64,000 bases of DNA, from the NCBI GenBank assembly GCA_963768945.1, contig CAVYJW010000003.1, positions 2,294,001-2,358,000 on the forward strand, read 5' to 3'. Numbering within the stretch: the first letter of the stretch is position 1; every line of letters starts with the position of its first letter. Positions 18,378 to 26,619 of the stretch are shown piece after piece. The translations under genes and the position numbers were made by a program. The notes beneath the pieces are model-generated. The model made no database searches. It was not told where the DNA came from and was given only the letters and a program-made list of their open reading frames with translations. Source of the DNA: RYN-230 sp963768945. Its GTDB lineage: Bacteria; Actinomycetota; Actinomycetes; Streptosporangiales; Streptosporangiaceae.

Positions 18378-18775
18378 GTCTCACCTACGTGGTCAACTGC
18401 TCCCTTGTAGTTGACGCGCTGTCCGCGCGGGAGGGGGATGAGGTGCTGCGGCAGCGACTGTCCGCACCGCGCACGCTGCACGCCCCGCACCATCTCGACG
18501 TGGAGATTGCGTCCACTGTCCGGGGGCTCGCCGCCGGAAAGAAGATCACCGATCACCGCGCGGAACAGATGCTCGCCGATTACTCTCGCCTGCGGATCAC
18601 CCGCCATCCGGTCTGGCCATATCATCCCCGGATGTGGGAGCTGCGCCACAACCTGGCAGCGCACGATGCCGCCTACATCGCGCTAGCTGAGGCACTCGGT
18701 TGTGAACTGCTGACAGGCGACGTCAAGCTAAAGAACGCCGCTGGGCACCATGCGACCGTGATCGTCACCCGTTAG
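18374..18775 (+). CDS. vapC: VapC-type PIN-domain toxin with first catalytic Asp changed to Asn
   Basis: 133 aa from TTG 18374, overlapping the vapB stop. The PIN domain is complete: LDVEIASTVRGLAAGKK carries the conserved Glu, and NLAAHDAAYIALAEALG plus ELLTGDVKL carry the late Asp residues. The normal opening VVDAS, whose Asp binds metal, reads VVNCS. With one of four acidic ligands replaced, RNase activity may be lost or reduced. An unleashed antitoxin partner would then still serve as a DNA-binding regulator. Confidence 0.88.
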   Translation: MSLTYVVNCSLVVDALSAREGDEVLRQRLSAPRTLHAPHHLDVEIASTVRGLAAGKKITDHRAEQMLADYSRLRITRHPVWPYHPRMWELRHNLAAHDAAYIALAEALGCELLTGDVKLKNAAGHHATVIVTR

Positions 18776-18802
18776 CACCGAGTCGTTCTGCGCGGGCACG
18801 TG

Positions 18803-19198
18803 CTAGCGACCGGGCCCCTGGTAAACGCCGAGTAGCGTCCCGTTGATCAGCCCCTCGAGCGATGCGCTCTCGTATGAGTCGTCTTGCCGACGGTAAATAG
18901 TGCCATCACCTTCTACGATCGCGGAGCTGATCTGCCATCCGTCCGGTGTCCTGCCGAACTCGGCTTCATAGATGCCATGGCCGGTCCAGCTCCGATGAAG
19001 ATAGAGCCGCTGTCCCTCCACGAAGGCATCCCATCTGTCGTCCATCTCTGCAGACTTATGGCCGCGCTGGATGAGCAGCCAGTCCCGATCGGACCAGACG
19101 CGTTCTGGCGGCGGGATCCCCTCGGCGGCAGACACCCGCGTCAAGCGACCAAGGTCGTCCCGGGTGACGCGTGGTTCGCCATGCACGTAGACCAGCAT
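18803..19198 (-). CDS. Conserved hypothetical protein
   Basis: 131 aa, soluble, rich in Trp and Asp. Notable segments are RVWSDRDWLLIQRGHKSAEM, DDRWDAFVEGQRLYLHRSWT and GHGIYEAEFGRTPDGWQISS. The regular strand-turn pattern suggests a compact beta-rich fold, and I believe similar proteins occur in other bacteria, but I cannot assign a function. It starts 66 bp from, and divergent to, the large LuxR gene. Confidence 0.7.
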   Translation of the reverse strand: MLVYVHGEPRVTRDDLGRLTRVSAAEGIPPPERVWSDRDWLLIQRGHKSAEMDDRWDAFVEGQRLYLHRSWTGHGIYEAEFGRTPDGWQISSAIVEGDGTIYRRQDDSYESASLEGLINGTLLGVYQGPGR

Positions 19199-19264
19199 GC
19201 CGCTCAGACGCCGACGGGGATAGCCACCAGAGCGACCTGATGGAGGGAGGTTTACGCTGTCGTT

Positions 19265-22174
19265 GTGGCTGCTCGGGAGGAGGGGATAGCGGCCGTTTCG
19301 TTTGTCGGCCGTGACCGTGAGCTGGCCCGGATGACCGGCCTGCTGGATGACGCGCGGACGGGCCGCGGGCGCTTGCTGCTATGCACGGGCGAGGCGGGGA
19401 TCGGCAAGACCCGGCTGGCCGAGGAGACCGCGGTGGTGGCGGCGGCGCGCGGAGCGGCGGTCGTCTGGGCCCGCTCGAGTGACCGGGACATCGCACCGCC
19501 GTACGGGCTGTGGCGGCTGGCCTTGCAGGACCTGCTGGGCCGGCCCGGCCGCCGCCACGATAAGCCGGGGCCCGATCTGTGGTCGCTGGCGTTCGGCGGG
19601 ACGGCGGGGCACGCCCTGGGCAGCGGCTCGGAGCTCGACCGCGGGCAGCGTTTCGCCCTGTTCAGCGCGGTACGCGAGCGGCTGGCCCGGTACGCGGAGC
19701 CGGACGGCCTGCTGCTCGTCCTGGACGACATCCAGTGGGCCGACGAGCCGTCGCTGCTGTTGCTGGCGCACCTGGTGCGCCAGCTGCGCGGCGTCCGGAT
19801 GCTGATCCTGGCGACCTGCCGCGAGCCGGCCCCGCCCGGTGACGGGAGCGGTGAGCTGATCCGGATGCTGCCGACCGACGTGAATACCGAACGGGCGGTG
19901 CTCACCGGGCTGCCGGCTGTCGACGTGGCCGCGTTGCTGGCGTCGGCCGGGCGGGCCGCCTCGCCGGAGCAGGTGCAGGCGGTGCACGCGGAAACGGGCG
20001 GCAACCCGTTCCTGGTCCGCGAGCTGGCCCGGATGCGCGCGGAGCAGCCGGGGGCCGGGCCTGGCTCGGTACCCGGCACGGTGCTCGACGTTACCTCCTA
20101 CCGGATCGCGCAGCTCGGGCCGGCCAGCCAGGACGTGCTGCGGGCCGCTGCAGTGGCCGGCATCAGCTTCTCGGTCGGGGTGGTCGCGCGGATGCTCGGC
20201 ACGGCCGTGCTGGCGTTGCTTGATCCGGTCGAGGAGTGCCAGGCGGCTGGCTTCCTGGTCGCCGGTGATCGTCCCGGCGACTACCGGTTCTCGCACGCGC
20301 TGGTCCGTTCGGCGGTGGTCGCCCAGCTGTCCGCCGCGGACCAGCGGCGCTGGCATGTCGCGGCGGCGGATGCGATCGAGCGTCTCTATCAGGACCAGCT
20401 GCGCTCGCACCTGGCCGAGCTCGCGCACCACCGGGTCGCCAGCTCGCTGCCCGGTGACCGCCTGGACGCGGTGCGGGCGTGCCAGGCGGCCGGGGAGGTG
20501 GCCGCGGAGGACCTCGCGTTCGAGGAGGCCGCGCGGCTGTACCGGCAGGCGCTGTCGGTCGGAGCGGGCGAGATCTCCGAGGCCGAACGCGGCCAGCTCG
20601 AGCTGGCGCTGGCCGCTGCGCTGTTCCGCAGCGGGGACCTGCCCGGCTGGCACGAGACCCTGGCCGGGCTGGCCCAGCGCGCGGAGCGGCTCGGCGACCA
20701 TGTCCTGCTGGCCCGGGCCGGCCTGGAGATGGACCCCGTCGGTGCCACCGGATGGGACAGCGAGATCGGCCGGATCTGCGAGCGGGCCCTGGCCGGGCCT
20801 GAGCTGGACGGCCCGCTCCGGGCCCGGGTCCTGGCCCGCAGCGCCCAGGTCCTGGTGTACCGGGGAGAATACGGGCGTGCGGATGAGGTTAGCCGAACGG
20901 CGCTGGAAGCCGCCGAGCTGACCGGCGATCCGGACGCCCTGGTGGACGCGCTGCGCGCTCGTCAGCTGGCCCGCAGCGGTCCGGACGGAAGCGGCGAACG
21001 CGCCGTCATCGCCGCGCGAATGCTCGACTCGGGCCGCAAGGCCGGCAGCGCCTGGGTCGAGATGTGGGGCAGGCTGTGGCGGATCGACACGCTGTTCGAG
21101 GCCGGGCAGCTGCCGGTCATCTCCCGGGAACTGGCCGACCTGGCCAGCTGCACAGGGCGGGTGCAGGTGCCGGTGGCCCGGTGGCACCTGCTCCAGTATT
21201 CCGCGACGCACGCCTACGCCACCGGCCGGTACGCCGACGCGGCACGGCTGGCCGGCGAGGCGTTCGAGGTCATGACCGACATGGGCCACCCGTCGGCGTT
21301 CGGCGGCTACGGGGCGGTCATGTGCCCGATCGCGATGCACCTCGGCTTCGAGGCGTCCGGCGTGGCGGCGCTCGTGGCCCGGATGCCGCCGCATATTCTG
21401 CCGGGGGGGTCGGATGCGGACGCCCCGGTGGTGAGCGTGCTCCCCACTGTCAACCTGGCCCTGATGTGGCTGGAGCGGGGCGACCGCGACCAAGCGGCCA
21501 GGATGTACGAGCTGGCCCGCCCGGTCGGCTCCTGGCAGCCGATTCCCGCGCTCCGGCTGGTCGCCTGGGCACAGGGGCTCGCGGTGGCAATCGGCCTAGG
21601 CCGCACCGACGACATCGCCTACCTTTCCAGCGAGTTCGAGCCGCTGCGCGGCCGGCACGTCGCCAGCGGCGCGGGTGCCGGCGGCTACCTCGGGCCGGTC
21701 GAGCTGCACCTGGGCAAGGCCGCCGCGGAGCTCGGTGCACTGGACGCGGCCATCGCCGACCTGGCCGCGGCGGCCAGAATCAGCACCACGATCGGCGCGC
21801 CCGGCTTCGCGGTGGAGGCGTCGGTGGAGCTCGCCGCGGCGCTGGCCCGGCAGGGCACCCAGGCCGGCACGGACCGGGCCCGCACCCTGCTGGCCGCGGC
21901 GGCGCCGGACGCGCTGCGCCTCGGCATGGCGCCGTTCTCCCAGCGAATCGAGGACCTGCGCGCCCGCCTGCCGGCCGGGCCACCGCCACTGAGCCCGCGA
22001 GAGCGGGAAGTCGCCCGGCTGGTCGGGCAGGGACTGACCAACCGGCAGATCGCTGCGGCCCTGTACGTCTCCGAACGCACCGCGCAGAACCACGTCCAGC
22101 ACATCCTGACAAAACTCGGCTTCGCCAACCGCAGTCAGATCGCCGTCTGGTCGAGCGCGTCGCCCACGGAATGA
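19265..22174 (+). CDS. Large ATP-binding LuxR regulator (LAL family)
   Basis: 969 aa from GTG 19265; GGAGGGAGG lies 14 nt upstream. An AAA_16 ATPase comes first (VGRDREL, Walker A TGEAGIGKTRL at 41-51, Walker B LLVLDDIQWADE near 150). A long TPR-like helical middle follows. The C-terminal LuxR HTH is LSPREREVARLVGQGLTNRQ then IAAALYVSERTAQNHVQHIL. LAL proteins are STAND-type activators that bind a ligand in the helical part. The target may be the small downstream gene or a distant locus. Confidence 0.92.
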   Translation: MAAREEGIAAVSFVGRDRELARMTGLLDDARTGRGRLLLCTGEAGIGKTRLAEETAVVAAARGAAVVWARSSDRDIAPPYGLWRLALQDLLGRPGRRHDKPGPDLWSLAFGGTAGHALGSGSELDRGQRFALFSAVRERLARYAEPDGLLLVLDDIQWADEPSLLLLAHLVRQLRGVRMLILATCREPAPPGDGSGELIRMLPTDVNTERAVLTGLPAVDVAALLASAGRAASPEQVQAVHAETGGNPFLVRELARMRAEQPGAGPGSVPGTVLDVTSYRIAQLGPASQDVLRAAAVAGISFSVGVVARMLGTAVLALLDPVEECQAAGFLVAGDRPGDYRFSHALVRSAVVAQLSAADQRRWHVAAADAIERLYQDQLRSHLAELAHHRVASSLPGDRLDAVRACQAAGEVAAEDLAFEEAARLYRQALSVGAGEISEAERGQLELALAAALFRSGDLPGWHETLAGLAQRAERLGDHVLLARAGLEMDPVGATGWDSEIGRICERALAGPELDGPLRARVLARSAQVLVYRGEYGRADEVSRTALEAAELTGDPDALVDALRARQLARSGPDGSGERAVIAARMLDSGRKAGSAWVEMWGRLWRIDTLFEAGQLPVISRELADLASCTGRVQVPVARWHLLQYSATHAYATGRYADAARLAGEAFEVMTDMGHPSAFGGYGAVMCPIAMHLGFEASGVAALVARMPPHILPGGSDADAPVVSVLPTVNLALMWLERGDRDQAARMYELARPVGSWQPIPALRLVAWAQGLAVAIGLGRTDDIAYLSSEFEPLRGRHVASGAGAGGYLGPVELHLGKAAAELGALDAAIADLAAAARISTTIGAPGFAVEASVELAAALARQGTQAGTDRARTLLAAAAPDALRLGMAPFSQRIEDLRARLPAGPPPLSPREREVARLVGQGLTNRQIAAALYVSERTAQNHVQHILTKLGFANRSQIAVWSSASPTE

Positions 22175-22268
22175 GTACCGGGGGTGAGTATTTCGGCCGA
22201 TGCCGCGGCTGCGGCCGCCCCGTAACGTCCGTCCTGTCCGGTGACACGTACCCGAAAGGCAGGACACC

Positions 22269-22550
22269 ATGACCTACGTTCACATCACCGCCGCACCCGG
22301 CCTCACGATCGACGACTTCCGTAAAGTCAACGCCAAGACCAACCCGCCCCAGGACATCGACGGCCTGATCACCTGGGCGGCCGGGTCGGACGCCAGCGGC
22401 CTGCACGTGGTGGCCGTGTGGGAGTCGAGCGCGCACGCGGACCGGTACGGGGCTGAGCAGCTGTTCCCGGCGTTCCAGGAGCTCGGCCTGGCGCCCGACA
22501 TGATGGAGATGACCACGTACGACGCGGACGAGCTCTACCTCCGGTCGTAG
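22269..22550 (+). CDS. Small conserved protein, dimeric alpha/beta-barrel-like
   Basis: 93 aa, preceded by GGCAGGACACC. Its pattern (TYVHITAAPGLTIDDFRKVN, LHVVAVWESSAHADRYGAEQ, LFPAFQELGL) fits the ABM-like ferredoxin fold seen in many small actinobacterial proteins. The function is unknown. It lies 94 nt after the LAL regulator on the same strand and could be its target or cotranscribed. Confidence 0.7.
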   Translation: MTYVHITAAPGLTIDDFRKVNAKTNPPQDIDGLITWAAGSDASGLHVVAVWESSAHADRYGAEQLFPAFQELGLAPDMMEMTTYDADELYLRS

Positions 22551-22715
22551 GACGCCACGAGTTCACGGGCCGGGGCGGAGGCGGACTGCCCCGGCCGTCG
22601 GCGGCGCGATTAAAGATGTCATGAGGTTGCCAAAGATTCCGCGCCCGGAGCCGATATGGGTGGTACGGGCTGCGCGAGGGCGTAAAAACGGGCCGCGCGC
22701 AGAGATTGGATGAGG

Positions 22716-23306
22716 TCATGGCGGTGATGGGGGGTCCTGCCTAGCTTCCTCTCCCGGCCTGCCCTGAGTTCCGCCGGGGTGCCGCGGCAGGCTTGCCTGA
22801 TGTGCCGCGGTGCGCTGCTTCAGGGAGGGGCCGTCAGGTTGTGCTTCCTCGAACAACAGCAGCCATGCGACGTTCACGCCAGCGAACACCAGGATGGTCA
22901 GCAGCACGGCCTCAACGCGCACAGGCGTGGCGGCGAGTCCGAGCCCGCCCACGATGCGGGGGGCGATCGCCAGGATCCCGATCAGGGTGTACAGGGCAAT
23001 TGCGAATATGTAGGCGGTCAGGCCGAGCGTGCCCACTGCGGGGCCGCGCACCGCGATCAGCACCACCGCCCCGCCGAGCGCGACGATGGCGAACGATGCC
23101 CGCCACAGGGCCGAGCTGTCCGGGTTGACGAGGGCTAGCAGGCTCATCAGCCCGGGCAGCGAGAAATGCAGCGCCACTCCGTAGGCTCGCCGCCGGTGAA
23201 GCGCGCTTCCTCTCCACTCCGAGTGACGTGTCTGGACGACGATCAGCCACAGGCCCAGCAGCGTGAAACACACTGCGGAGAAGGAGATGTAAAAGTCCGT
23301 CAGCAC
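22716..23306 (-). CDS. Integral membrane protein of unknown function
   Basis: 196 aa if translated from GTG 23306, which has GAGGAAC just upstream; the frame is open further but the added residues look non-coding. Five or so hydrophobic helices are visible: FYISFSAVCFTLLGLWLIVV, ALHFSLPGLMSLLALV, ASFAIVALGGAVVLIAV, LTAYIFAIALYTLIGILAI and AVLLTILVFAGVNVAWLLLF. A short polar C-terminal tail follows. I do not recognise the family. Confidence 0.68.
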   Translation of the reverse strand: MLTDFYISFSAVCFTLLGLWLIVVQTRHSEWRGSALHRRRAYGVALHFSLPGLMSLLALVNPDSSALWRASFAIVALGGAVVLIAVRGPAVGTLGLTAYIFAIALYTLIGILAIAPRIVGGLGLAATPVRVEAVLLTILVFAGVNVAWLLLFEEAQPDGPSLKQRTAAHQASLPRHPGGTQGRPGEEARQDPPSPP

Positions 23307-23693
23307 GAGTTCCTCCCCCTCCGCGGTCCCACGGTGCCAGCGCCGCCCGGCGCACGGGCCTTCTCCCCCAGCATGCACGGCCACGCCGCAGGGTGCTATG
23401 GCACAAAGCTTCCGCTGATGCGACATCGGCACGAGGATGCAAATCGTGACTAGCCCGGACGAGACGCAGCATCCGGTCATAGCCGCCGTCAGGGCAGTTT
23501 CTGTGGTCTGTGGTGATGAGCGCCTGGAGATACGTCTGGCTCGCCGGTGATAATCGGGTCATGACCGGGGCCCAGCCATACGCCACCGTGACGATAGCCT
23601 CGCCGGGCTCCTGCGACGTCATCCTGGCCATGCTCCGCACCGGCCAGCCCAATCAGGGGACCCGCCAAGCACAACACCCCGGCAGGCTTGCCG

Positions 23694-24110
23694 ATGCCGC
23701 CTGACCACGCTGGCCTGTCCGAGGACGAGGTCCTTGCTCACGGCGGCTGGCACTCCCGTTACGCCCGCGTCCTGGCGGTCACCAGCGACGGCGATTACGG
23801 CTTCGCAGTCGTGGACGGGAATGGCGACGGCGCTGAGCTCGAAGCCGAGATGTGGGAGTGGGGCAGCGGAGGCTGGGACAGCGCGGGCTCCTCCGGCGCA
23901 GGCCCACTCAGCAACCTCGGACCCGAGCGAACAGGCGGCTACATCGGCAAGGCCTACTTCGCCTACGGCAGCGCGCCCGGACGCCGATCGGTCACGATCA
24001 GCTTCGACGACCGGCTCCACGACGTCCCCGTCAGCCGCCACGGAGTCTGGGCCTTCATCAAGATCCGCACCAACCCCCGCGGCCACAAATTTCCGTCCCT
24101 GACGGCTTGA
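23694..24110 (+). CDS. Hypothetical soluble protein
   Basis: 138 aa from ATG 23694 (an in-frame TTG lies 6 nt upstream). It is rich in Gly, Trp and acidic residues (LEAEMWEWGSGGWDSAGSSG) and has a plausible beta-sandwich pattern (VTISFDDRLHDVPVSRHGVW, AFIKIRTN). Similar short proteins occur in streptomycetes, but no function is known. It converges with the DivIVA-discoidin gene. Confidence 0.6.
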   Translation: MPPDHAGLSEDEVLAHGGWHSRYARVLAVTSDGDYGFAVVDGNGDGAELEAEMWEWGSGGWDSAGSSGAGPLSNLGPERTGGYIGKAYFAYGSAPGRRSVTISFDDRLHDVPVSRHGVWAFIKIRTNPRGHKFPSLTA

Positions 24111-24146
24111 CAAGAACATGGGGACACTCCCCCGCAGCAGGCCGCA

Positions 24147-25499
24147 TCAGATCCGGGCTTTCACGCCGATCCCATAGACGGCAGCCTGGTAGGTCCCGGC
24201 GGGACCCGGCGGCAGTCTGGTGAACCAGACCAGCACGTACCGCCCGCGCGCTGGGCGGCCCAGCGTCATCCTCACGACTCCTCCCGGTCCGGCCGAGCTC
24301 GCGGCCGGCCGCAGGTCCGCCAGCATTGGCTGGTTGCCGATGCGGATCTGGAGGCTGGCGCCCGTAGCCGCGCCGAGCGTGACCCGGACCGCCGTGATCG
24401 TCACTGTGTTGCCCATGTCGAGCAGCAGGCCGGTACCTGGGTACAGGCTGCCGAACCTGGCGGTCGTGTAGCGGCGGGTATCCCAGGCGGTACGGCGCTG
24501 GCCGTCGATCGCGAGCCAGGCGGCGTCCGGATTGTCTCCCTGGCCCGGGCCGTGCGGGCCGAACGCAACCGCGCTCACCGGGGCGATGGAGTGCGCACGG
24601 CCCTGCCTTTCGCCCGGGCCCGGTGGCCGCACAGGTGTAGGCACCGGTGCCGGAGCGGACGAGTCTGAGCCAGCCGCCGCCCGCTCGGCGAACGGACCGC
24701 CCGCGTGCTCGCCAGCGATGTGCAGCGGGCTGGCGTGGCTGTCCGCCGTCACAGCGGCTCCCTCAGGCCCGGTCTGGGGCCCTTGCATGAGCCGGTACCC
24801 GACGGAACTGATCGTGAGCATGATGGCCACCACGCCGAAAGCCAGCATGAACGCCGGCCGGTGGTGCCACGCCGTCCCGGGCTGTCCCGGCGGCTCGTCC
24901 AGGCTGGGCGGCGTGAGGGACGCGGGCGCCGAGGGGATCTGGTCGTGCTTCCCGATTAGCGGCCCAGGGTCCGCTGCGACGACCTCGGCGATGGTGATGG
25001 GGCGTTGGAGTTCATCACGCCGCTCGGTCAACGGCCGGAAGGCCACATCGCGGCGTTCTTGAACGCTCCGCCGAAGCTGCGCCTCCTGCGCATCAGTGGT
25101 GACCTGTTCAGCCTGCCGCCGCGCCGTGCACAGGATGATGCTCGCCTCGCCCCTGGCCCGGCTCAGGATCCGGTCAGCTTCCCGGCGCGCCTCGGCGATA
25201 GCGCTGGCTGACGACTCCGCCGCCATCTGCAGGAGACAGGCTGCGGTGGTCATCGTGCCTTCAGCAGCCGACGGCCCGCTCAGCTGTCCGGTACCTGTCT
25301 GCCGCGAGGGTTCCGCAGGCAGCTCCGGGCTGGAATCAAAACACCGAGTTCCCCGCACTTGCTCGGCCTGGATGTCACGGTCGGCCAGTTCTTCCTCGAC
25401 CAGTTCCAGGAACGCGTCCACCTCTTGCTGGTCGTACCCGCGCCGGAACCTGGTCTTAACGAACTTCCACGTCCGCACACCTTCGGGGGTAAGCGGCAT
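24147..25499 (-). CDS. DivIVA-domain / transmembrane / discoidin-like fusion protein
   Basis: 450 aa. Residues 3-40 are a DivIVA N-terminal domain (LTPEGVRTWKFVKTRFRRGY and DQQEVDAFLELVEEEL), which senses curved membrane. A coiled-coil-like stretch follows (EARREADRILSRARGEAS). One transmembrane helix lies near residues 220-240 (PAFMLAFGVVAIMLTISSVG), then a Pro/Ala-rich linker. The C terminus is a discoidin-like beta sandwich (DAAWLAIDGQRRTAWDTRRY, LLLDMGNTVTITAVRVTLG), as found at the ends of actinobacterial Ser/Thr kinases. The domain order suggests a pole- or septum-associated protein with an extracellular glycan-binding module. Confidence 0.75.
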   Translation of the reverse strand: MPLTPEGVRTWKFVKTRFRRGYDQQEVDAFLELVEEELADRDIQAEQVRGTRCFDSSPELPAEPSRQTGTGQLSGPSAAEGTMTTAACLLQMAAESSASAIAEARREADRILSRARGEASIILCTARRQAEQVTTDAQEAQLRRSVQERRDVAFRPLTERRDELQRPITIAEVVAADPGPLIGKHDQIPSAPASLTPPSLDEPPGQPGTAWHHRPAFMLAFGVVAIMLTISSVGYRLMQGPQTGPEGAAVTADSHASPLHIAGEHAGGPFAERAAAGSDSSAPAPVPTPVRPPGPGERQGRAHSIAPVSAVAFGPHGPGQGDNPDAAWLAIDGQRRTAWDTRRYTTARFGSLYPGTGLLLDMGNTVTITAVRVTLGAATGASLQIRIGNQPMLADLRPAASSAGPGGVVRMTLGRPARGRYVLVWFTRLPPGPAGTYQAAVYGIGVKARI

Positions 25500-26090
25500 C
25501 TCATCTCCTCGGCACGCTCAATGGCCACAGCGGCGGCGAGACAGGGCCGGGGGCGGTGGCGGGACGACAGCAGCCAAACTGGGCAGCCGACGCGACGCCA
25601 GTGCCGTATGTCCGGTGCCCGGCCCGGGCACGGGAGATACGGAAGACTGCCCGTGTCGCGGAGCGCGGCGAGGAGACCAGTCCGGCCCTGACCTCCCGGC
25701 CCGGTAGGGTCTCCATTGCCGGGGTTTTACCCCGCTGCCTGCTTGGGAGGTGGCAGTCTGCATGCTGCGGCGTGGCTGGCTTAGCATGCACCCCCGTGGG
25801 CTTGTGGGTGGGACCTGGACCGGTCACTGGGGTGCTCCTGTAATTCGGCAATACTGGGAGCTGGCGGCAGATGGGGTGGATGCCACCGGCGGCCAGGGAT
25901 CAAGCATGTGATGTGAGCCCGGACGGGCACCTAGACGTCGCCTTGATGGTTACCTTGATTCCCAGGTCACCCTGCCAACCTGGCGGGCGCACCGGTAAAT
26001 CGCGCACCGCGGCCCGGCCCGGGCTGGCCTCATGTGCCCCGGCCCACCGGGGTGCCAATTTCTTCTTGAAGGGCTCACCGGGGCGGCGGG
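25500..26090. other. 590-bp region without a confident gene
   Basis: Lies upstream of the DivIVA-discoidin gene. I see no frame with family similarity until the SDR relic. It contains a 17-bp palindrome, GTGCCCGG-C-CCGGGCAC, at 25615-25631, about 115 nt upstream of the DivIVA-discoidin start. Confidence 0.5.
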
Positions 26091-26510
26091 CTCGCCGAGT
26101 TCTGGGCGACCGCGATCGTCGGGTAGAACGGCATGCCACCGGCGCCCGAAGCTATCTGCGCCCGCGCATTATGGCACCTGGAAGCATCACCGTACCTCCG
26201 GCGTCGCCGCCTAGCGGCCCGCCCCAGGAGGGGTGCTGGCCGCGACGGTCAACGGCTTTGGAGTCCATGGTCCGGGCGCTGGCCCACGAACTCGGCCCGC
26301 TCCGCGTCAACGCGGTGTCCCCCGGCTGGGTGGACACGCCAGTCTGGGACCAGATCGCGTCGCCGGAGGTGAAACATTCCAGGCTGGCAGGCATGGCCGC
26401 CCAGCTGCCCGGCGGCAAGGATCGGGCACCCGGAAGACATTGCCAACGCCGTCAGCTACCTGATGAGCGACAACCTCGTCACCAGAACCGTGTCCCGAGA
26501 GGGCGCAACT
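26090..26510 (+). pseudogene. Short-chain dehydrogenase/reductase relic with several frameshifts
   Basis: Pieces of one SDR can be read in changing frames. They are a stretch ending APGSITVPPAS, LAATVNGF, then ALESMVRALAHELGPLRVNA and VSPGWVDTPVWDQIASPE (the conserved N-A-V-SPGW region). After another shift comes IGHPEDIANAVSYLMSDNLV. The Rossmann start with the GxxxGIG motif is missing. At least two frame changes and a stop prevent a product. The reading converges on the ABC exporter gene. Confidence 0.72.
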
Positions 26511-26564
26511 GCTGGCATAGCAGCCCGTCGAGCCGTACTCCCGGACAGCGGGTGGCTCGAGCGC

Positions 26565-26585
26565 CCCGGGCCCTGTAGGCCCGGG
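26565..26585 (-). terminator. CCCGGGCC hairpin after the ABC exporter gene
   Basis: CCCGGGCC (26565-26572), loop CTGTA, GGCCCGGG (26578-26585). It is 35 nt beyond the exporter stop and also just beyond the SDR relic, so it could terminate both strands. Confidence 0.55.
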
Positions 26586-26619
26586 CCCGCTCGTACCGGG
26601 GCCAGACCCGTGAGAGGGC

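Noticed and set aside
19379..21493. 704-codon minus-strand frame opposite the LAL regulator
   Set aside because: Shadow of a verified gene; composition and lack of motifs rule it out.
25615..25631. GTGCCCGG-C-CCGGGCAC as an operator
   Set aside because: GC-only palindromes of this size arise easily in such DNA and no regulator gene is adjacent.
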